Positions 59,022 through 64,000 of a stretch of 64,000 bases of DNA are shown one piece after another. The notes beneath the pieces are model-generated. The model had not been told where the DNA came from. It did no database searches and was given only the letters and a program-made list of their open reading frames with translations. Source of the stretch: Corynebacterium oculi (GTDB taxonomy: Bacteria > Actinomycetota > Actinomycetes > Mycobacteriales > Mycobacteriaceae); NCBI RefSeq assembly GCF_001412105.1, contig NZ_LKST01000001.1:434001-498000 (forward strand), in the 5' to 3' direction. Within the stretch, counting starts at the first letter, position 1. Each line of letters begins with the position of its first letter. A program made the translations under genes and the position numbers.

Positions 59022-60058
59022 TTATTTCCGTGCTTTATCGGGCGTCTGATCAAGCCACGTGAAGGTCACCTCAAAGGCCTCCTCCCGCACCAGCGGGGTG
59101 GAAAGGAAAACATCGTGGCGGGCGGAATCGAGGGGCACCACCGTAGAATCCTCCGCCAGGGCCGGGGCCAGGCGCTGAATCTGTTCCACGTCCAGGACGG
59201 TATCGGCGCTATCGGAGGCCGCCGAGTACTCGTGCCCCAGCCAGGACTTGGCGGAGCACAGCGTGAGCAGGGGCATAGGCAAACTCTGTTGGGAACGTGC
59301 GGCCGCCTGCCCGGCAAAGATCGCCTGAATCCAGCCGTAATACTTACGGTGCCCGCCCAGGGGCTTGAACGTGGTGTCATACTCCCATTCCCCGCCCAGG
59401 GAGCGGTGCAGGGACTGGCCGTAGGCGCTGACCTCCTTCTGCGGCAGGGAAGCGAAGGGGCGTACCCTGCCGACGGTGCTGGTGAGCGCCTTGGTGGCGG
59501 CCACCACGGCCTTGGGGAAGGGCATATCGAGCCAGGGGCTATTGAGGATCACCGCGGGAACCCTCCCCAGGAGGGCGGGATCGGTATGGCGCAGGTGATC
59601 CAGCCAAAGCACGGTCACCAGCCCCCCGGTGGAGTGAGCCAGGGGAACCACGCCGCCGTGGCGCTCGCCTAGCCACCGCGCCACGGCGGTGAGCTCGGGG
59701 TAGTAGTGGCGCAGATCGCTGGTGTAGTGCCAATGCTGGCCCTGGCGGTGCGAGCGGCCGCACTTGCGCAGGTCAAGGGCGTAAAAGGGGTAGCCCTGTT
59801 CGCGGAACTGCTCGGCTACGTGCCGCTGGAAAAGTAATCGGTCATGCCGTGTATCCACAGCACGGCTGGTTTGCCGGGGCCCGCCTGGGCGGCGGACGCG
59901 GAAGCAGCTGTGGCCACGGGGGCGTCGGCACGCACGAGGGTGGCCACCGCCTCCCCCTCGCCATCCGGGTCACGCCCGAAGCTCAGGGTGGCGGCGGAAA
60001 ATCCCGCCCCCAGGATGTCCTTATCCCAATGCAGCTCTTCCTCGGCGATACGATCCAT
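59022..60058 (-). pseudogene. Alpha/beta hydrolase (lysophospholipase-like), frameshifted
   Basis: The N-terminal frame from 60058 (MDRIAEEELHWDKDIL to KPAVLWIHGMTDYF) stops after SSGT. The rest of the protein continues in another frame as FQRHVAEQFREQGYPFYALD, VVPLAHSTGGLVTVLW (nucleophile Ser in HSTGG) and the catalytic His region DSARHDVFLS to 59022. One missing base in the AAAA run (TTTT on the coding strand) at 59830-59833 accounts for the break: five T would give GMTDYFFQRHVAEQ. The intact gene would encode ~345 residues, a serine hydrolase acting on lipid or ester substrates. A real pseudogene or a sequencing indel are both possible. Confidence 0.82.
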
Positions 60059-60309
60059 GTCGAGCCAGTGTAGATGGTTCTATCCTGCCGTGGTGGGGGA
60101 GAGACCGGGGGTGCCATTCGGTAGCCGTGGCATGGCAGAACACCCGATTGGGAAAGAAAAGGCGTGCCATAGTGCGGGACTTCGTCCCCCAGGGGCGTAA
60201 GGTGTAGGTCACTGACCGCGGCCCGCGTGAGCATACGGGCGGGGCCGCGGGGTTTGCAGGAGCCAAGCGAGGCAGCCGCCAGCGCAAAGAAGAAGAGGTA
60301 AAAGAGCAA
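60059..60309. other. Divergent intergenic region upstream of mqo
   Basis: About 250 bp with no credible gene. It should hold the promoters of the hydrolase gene and of mqo. AGAAGAAGAGGTAAAAGAG just before 60310 serves as the mqo ribosome binding region. Confidence 0.5.
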
Positions 60310-61797
60310 GTGTCTGAGAAAACAACGATCAGCGACGAGGTGGATGTCGCACTCATTGGCGCCGGGATTATGAGCGCCACCCTGGGTGCCATGCTACGAG
60401 AGCTGGAACCCACGTGGACACAGATGGTGTTCGAACGCCTCGACGGCGCCGCGATGGAATCTTCTTCCCCCTGGAACAACGCCGGTACCGGCCATTCCGC
60501 CCTGTGCGAGCTGAACTACACGCCGGAGAAAAACGGCAAGATCGACGTGACCAAGGCCGTGGCCATCAACGAGAAGTTCCAGGTCTCCCGCCAGTTCTGG
60601 TCCCACCAGGTGACCAGCGGCGTGCTGCCCTCCCCCCGGGACTTCATCAACCCCGTCCCCCACGTCTCCCTGGCCCAGGGCGAGGACCAGGTGGGCTACT
60701 TGCGACGCCGCTACGAGGTGCTGGCGGAGCACCCGCTCTTCCCGAACATGAAGTTCACCGATAACCGCGACGAGTTTGCCGAGAAGCTGCCGCTCATGGC
60801 CGCCGGGCGCGATTACTCCGAGGACGTGGCGATCTCCTGGACGGACGCCGGAACCGACATCAACTACGGCTCCCTGACCCGCCAGTTCTTCGACGCCGGG
60901 CAGCGCGCCGGGACGCAATTCCGCTACGGGCACGAGGTCAAGGCGCTCAAGCGCGAGGGCAAGAAGTGGCGCATCACCGTCAAAAACGTCCACACGGGTG
61001 ACCTCTCCGTGGTGCGGGCGAACTTTGTGTTCGTGGGCGCGGGCGGCTACGCGCTCGACCTCCTGCGCAAGGCCGGTGTGGCCGACGTGCGCGGCATCGC
61101 CGGGTTCCCCATCTCCGGCATGTGGCTGCGCTGCACCAACGAGGAACTCATCGCCCAGCACCAGGCCAAGGTGTACGGCAAGGCCCGCGTGGGCGCCCCG
61201 CCGATGTCCGTGCCGCACCTTGACACCCGCGTGATCGACGGCAAGCGCGGCCTGCTCTTTGGCCCCTTCGCCGGGTGGACGCCCAAGTTCCTCAAGAAGG
61301 GCTCCTACCTTGACCTCTTCAAGTCCATCCGCCCCGATAACATCCCCTCCTACCTGGGCGTGGCGGTGCAGGAATTCGGCCTGACCAAGTACCTGGTCAC
61401 CGAGGTGCTGAAGAACTTTGACAGCCGCGTGGAATCCCTGCGTGAGTACATGCCCCTTGCCGAGGGTAAGGACTGGGAGACCGTGATCGCCGGCCAGCGT
61501 GTGCAGGTGATTCAGCCCGTGGCCGCCCCGCGCTTTGGTTCCCTGGAGTTTGGCACGGCCCTGGTCAACGACACCGACGGCTCCATCGCCGGCCTGCTCG
61601 GAGCCTCCCCCGGAGCCTCCATCGCCCCGGCGGCGATGGTGGAACTGCTGGAGCGCTGCTTTGGCGAGCGCATGATCGACTGGGCCGATAAGCTCATCGA
61701 GATGATCCCCTCCTACGGGCACAAGCTGGCCGGCGAGCCGGACATGTTCGCCGAGGTGTGGGAGCACACCCAGCGCACCTTGCAGCTGGAGGACTAG
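60310..61797 (+). CDS. mqo: Malate:quinone oxidoreductase
   Basis: Mqo is a peripheral membrane FAD enzyme that oxidises malate to oxaloacetate and feeds electrons into menaquinone. It is the main malate oxidiser in C. glutamicum. The 495-residue protein starts at GTG 60310. It shows DVALIGAGIMSATLGAMLRE, SSPWNNAGTGHSALCELNYT, FVFVGAGGYALDLLRKAGV and LLGASPGASIAPAAMVELLE. A strong terminator follows at 61822. Confidence 0.97.
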   Translation: MSEKTTISDEVDVALIGAGIMSATLGAMLRELEPTWTQMVFERLDGAAMESSSPWNNAGTGHSALCELNYTPEKNGKIDVTKAVAINEKFQVSRQFWSHQVTSGVLPSPRDFINPVPHVSLAQGEDQVGYLRRRYEVLAEHPLFPNMKFTDNRDEFAEKLPLMAAGRDYSEDVAISWTDAGTDINYGSLTRQFFDAGQRAGTQFRYGHEVKALKREGKKWRITVKNVHTGDLSVVRANFVFVGAGGYALDLLRKAGVADVRGIAGFPISGMWLRCTNEELIAQHQAKVYGKARVGAPPMSVPHLDTRVIDGKRGLLFGPFAGWTPKFLKKGSYLDLFKSIRPDNIPSYLGVAVQEFGLTKYLVTEVLKNFDSRVESLREYMPLAEGKDWETVIAGQRVQVIQPVAAPRFGSLEFGTALVNDTDGSIAGLLGASPGASIAPAAMVELLERCFGERMIDWADKLIEMIPSYGHKLAGEPDMFAEVWEHTQRTLQLED

Positions 61798-61821
61798 GTT
61801 TTCCTTTTATACCCGCTTGAC

Positions 61822-61864
61822 ACCGCCGCTCTTGCTCACGATGTGAGGAGAGCGGCGGTTTTTG
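61822..61864 (+). terminator. Terminator after mqo
   Basis: An 11-bp stem (ACCGCCGCTCT, 61822-61832; AGAGCGGCGGT, 61849-61859) contains an inner CTCAC-GAT-GTGAG hairpin and is followed by TTTTTG. Confidence 0.9.
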
Positions 61865-61880
61865 CGTGGGGTGGGCGGGA

Positions 61881-62075
61881 TTTTCCTCGCCGGTGTGGGG
61901 CGGGAGTGAATCAGTGGTGTTTCCCGGTGGCGTGGTGGTACTTTTCCCTGCCACTGTGTGACGGATGGGGTGCACACCGGCACCACAACGTAAAGAAAGC
62001 ACCTTTCCTTGCCACTGTGTGATTGGTGGGAATCACTCCCGTCACACACCCCGGTGAAAAGGTGGTGAAAAACCT
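61881..62075 (+). repeat. Intergenic repeat array with 61-bp phase (three units)
   Basis: Units start at 61889 (GCCGGTGTGGGGCGGG, diverged), 61950 (GCCACTGTGTGACGGATGG) and 62011 (GCCACTGTGTGATTGGTGG), each preceded by TTTTCCT-like tracts and spaced exactly 61 bp. The last unit forms a GTGATT-GGTGGG-AATCAC hairpin. The core matches the doublet after capC. It lies between mqo and cobA. Confidence 0.75.
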
Positions 62076-62111
62076 CAGCGGGCCGCCCCGGTATGGGTAC
62101 ACTCGGCACCC

Positions 62112-62876
62112 ATGACGGCAACGCACCAGTATTTCAGCCCCGGCCACGTGTACTTGGTGGGCGGCGGGCCGGGTGCCTGGGATCTCATCACCGTGCGGGG
62201 GATGAGGGCCCTGCAACGAGCGGAGGTGATCCTCACCGATCACCTTGGCCCCACGGCGGAACTGGACAAACTCTGCGATACCTCCGCCAAGAAGATCATC
62301 GACGTCTCCAAACTGCCCTACGGCAAACAAACCACCCAAGAAAAGATCAATGCGTTGCTGGTGGAGCACGCCCGTACCGGGGCCGTGGTGGCCCGCCTCA
62401 AAGGCGGAGACCCCTACGTGTTTGGCCGAGGCTTCGAGGAATACGAGCACTGCCTGCGTCACGGGATTGAGTGCGAGGTGATTCCCGGCGTGACCTCGGC
62501 GGTGGCCGTGCCGGGGCTGGCGGGAATACCGCTCACGCAGCGCGGACTCGTGCATTCCTTTCACGTGGTCTCCGCCCACCTCCCGCCCGGCCACCCGCGC
62601 TCCCAGGTGGATTGGCCGGCCCTGGCCCGCAGCGGCGGCACCATCGTGGTCATCATGGGGGTGAGGCAGGCGGGTGCCATTGCGGGGGCGCTTATCGACG
62701 CCGCCCTGGAACCCACCACGCCCTGCGCCATCGTGCAGGAGGGGAGCACGGAGAAAGAGCGGGTGTTCCGCTGCTCATTGGGGAACTTGGCGGAAACGAT
62801 GAGCCGGAACCAGGTGCGTTCCCCGGCTGTGTACGTGATTGGTGAGGTGGCGGGGCCGAGGGGAGATCAACCCTAG
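62112..62876 (+). CDS. cobA: Uroporphyrinogen-III C-methyltransferase
   Basis: This SAM-dependent enzyme doubly methylates uroporphyrinogen III to precorrin-2 for siroheme or cobalamin. The 254-residue protein has the family motifs VYLVGGGPGAWDLITVRGM, VILTDHLG, VVARLKGGDPYVFGRG, VIPGVTSAVAVPGLAGIPLT and the later VIMGVRQ. It lacks the CysG dehydrogenase/ferrochelatase part, as is normal for single-domain CobA/SumT. The sensor-kinase gene follows after 43 bp on the same strand. Confidence 0.95.
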   Translation: MTATHQYFSPGHVYLVGGGPGAWDLITVRGMRALQRAEVILTDHLGPTAELDKLCDTSAKKIIDVSKLPYGKQTTQEKINALLVEHARTGAVVARLKGGDPYVFGRGFEEYEHCLRHGIECEVIPGVTSAVAVPGLAGIPLTQRGLVHSFHVVSAHLPPGHPRSQVDWPALARSGGTIVVIMGVRQAGAIAGALIDAALEPTTPCAIVQEGSTEKERVFRCSLGNLAETMSRNQVRSPAVYVIGEVAGPRGDQP

Positions 62877-62919
62877 GGGTGAGGTGGGGAGGGAGCAGGT
62901 GCGTTACGGTGGGGGCGTT

Positions 62920-64000
62920 ATGGGATTGTTGAAGTGGATAACGTGGCCTGACGTGGGTTGGGTGGGGAACCTGTGGCGAGTAATAGCGCTGAGTACGTGG
63001 ACGATATTTTCATACCTAAGCCTTGTTGATGCTCGGACTTCCACTTCGGTGATGATTCTTGCTTTGGGGGTACTGCTGCTTATTATACCCAGGTCTCCTG
63101 ATCTGGTCTTGGGTATTGCGACTCTTATATCCTTTATTCTTTATTGGGTATATTATGAGTATTCAGCCATATCATTTGGCTACGCGGTGATATTTTATAT
63201 GTCCTACCTGGCTGGGGAGAGGTCGCAGAAGATTTCTGCAAAGTTATGGCTAGGTATCATGGTGGTGGGATATTCTGCTGCGGCATTAAGTTGGATGGGG
63301 AATATGCTTGATATGGGCAGTATCCGTCTTGTGGTGGAGCATGTTATGGGCTCGTTTATTCTGACGGATGTGTTCATCCTATTTTTCTGGATTTCTGGAA
63401 ATAATAGGAGGATGGTAAAGGTTCAACGCAAAATTCTTCAAGAGAGGGCTGACATGGCGGGTACTTTAGAGCGAACTCGTATCGCTCGGGAGATGCACGA
63501 TATCGTGGCGCACAGCCTCTCTGGTGTGATCGCTTTGGCTGATGGCGCGCGCTACAATGCGGCTAAGGAGCCTCAATTGGCGGTGAAGACCCTAGAAACT
63601 ATCTCGCAAACATCAAGGGAAGCTCTCACACAAATGCGGGGTTTGCTTTCGGTACTGAGGGAGGACGGGCAACGCGATACTCGTTCTGCTCCCGGAGTTG
63701 CCGACCTTTCTATGCTGGTGGGAGAGGCGCGTCGCAATGGACTGGAACTTACCGTGATGGGGCTAAGAGATATTCCTGATGATCTTCCCGCCCTTACCCA
63801 GTTCATCATTTATCGCACGGTGCAGGAACTGCTCACCAATATGCTGAAGTATTCCAGCACGGGCACGGGTGGCCTCACGGTAAAGGTGGAAAATCGCGCG
63901 GTGGTGATTCATTCGCGCAACCCCGCGAAGGAAAGCGTTGGGGAGAACGGTTATGGGCTCATCGGAATGGGGGAGCGGGTGTGCGCCCAGGGTGGCACCC
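62920..64000 (+). CDS. Two-component sensor histidine kinase, NarL/DesK type (3' end missing)
   Basis: The frame runs off the right edge with 360 codons visible. An N-terminal sensor region of five or six TMs (VMILALGVLLLIIPRS, MIVVGYSAAALSW-like) is followed by a HisKA_3 dimerisation box, TRIAREMHDIVAHSLSGVI, with phospho-acceptor His193. The HATPase has N-box VQELLTNMLKYS and G-box GYGLIGMGERV. The cognate response regulator probably lies just beyond the window. The first ~550 bp are AT-richer than the flanking genes. Its signal is unknown. Confidence 0.88.
   Translation, partial: MGLLKWITWPDVGWVGNLWRVIALSTWTIFSYLSLVDARTSTSVMILALGVLLLIIPRSPDLVLGIATLISFILYWVYYEYSAISFGYAVIFYMSYLAGERSQKISAKLWLGIMVVGYSAAALSWMGNMLDMGSIRLVVEHVMGSFILTDVFILFFWISGNNRRMVKVQRKILQERADMAGTLERTRIAREMHDIVAHSLSGVIALADGARYNAAKEPQLAVKTLETISQTSREALTQMRGLLSVLREDGQRDTRSAPGVADLSMLVGEARRNGLELTVMGLRDIPDDLPALTQFIIYRTVQELLTNMLKYSSTGTGGLTVKVENRAVVIHSRNPAKESVGENGYGLIGMGERVCAQGGT

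Overview
The window looks like a stretch of chromosome from a high-GC Corynebacterium. The evidence is mycothione reductase, the DUF2469 and DUF2631 actinobacterial proteins, an AmtR-type operator in front of amt-glnK-glnD, the thiEOSGF order and malate:quinone oxidoreductase. Most genes are housekeeping genes in an order familiar from corynebacteria. Accessory material is inserted at a few points. No rRNA, tRNA, CRISPR array, transposase or prophage was recognised.

Layout. 1-7.4 kb: ftsY (5' end missing), the nitrogen module amt-glnK-glnD, ffh and rpsP. 7.5-17.7 kb: accessory block between rpsP and rimM-trmD, holding a Tat-exported PhoD-like phosphatase, an AT-rich island of small secreted or unknown proteins, and a nucleoside salvage set (nucleoside transporter, cdd, deoA, deoC, phosphosugar mutase, deoD). 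17.8-23.8 kb: rimM-trmD, a GntR/DUF1648 pair with a palindromic operator, and tex. 23.9-27.8 kb: thiamine operon thiE-O-S-G-F behind a TPP riboswitch. 28-33.7 kb: rplS, lepB, rnhB, DUF2469, yraN, comM and dprA. 33.8-46 kb: xerC, an M23 protein, rpsB-tsf, pyrH-frr-cdsA, rlmN, an ABC exporter, DUF2631 and dxr. 46-50.4 kb: a Rip/RseP-type protease, ispG and a lipoprotein PBP. 50.4-54.7 kb: a putative poly-gamma-glutamate locus (CapD-like gamma-glutamyltransferase lipoprotein, CapB ligase, double-length CapC). 54.8-62.9 kb: a Tat-exported phosphoesterase, map, mtr, an alpha/beta hydrolase, mqo and cobA. The right edge cuts a two-component sensor kinase.

The most notable content is the capD-like/capB/capC operon between pbp and map, which suggests a gamma-linked glutamate polymer on the surface of this actinobacterium. 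Its CapC carries a visible internal tandem duplication. Other unusual signals are nine exact copies of the 11-mer CGTCGATAAGC, an intergenic repeat phased at 61 bp, and loss of the first zinc-ligand His (HExxH to RExxH) in the site-2 protease.

Caution: five genes (a secreted island protein, deoD, a membrane protein at 23.5 kb, comM and an alpha/beta hydrolase) are broken by apparent single-base frameshifts. Four of the five lie exactly at homopolymer runs. This pattern fits sequencing indels at least as well as real pseudogenes, so the reads should be checked before any gene loss is inferred.
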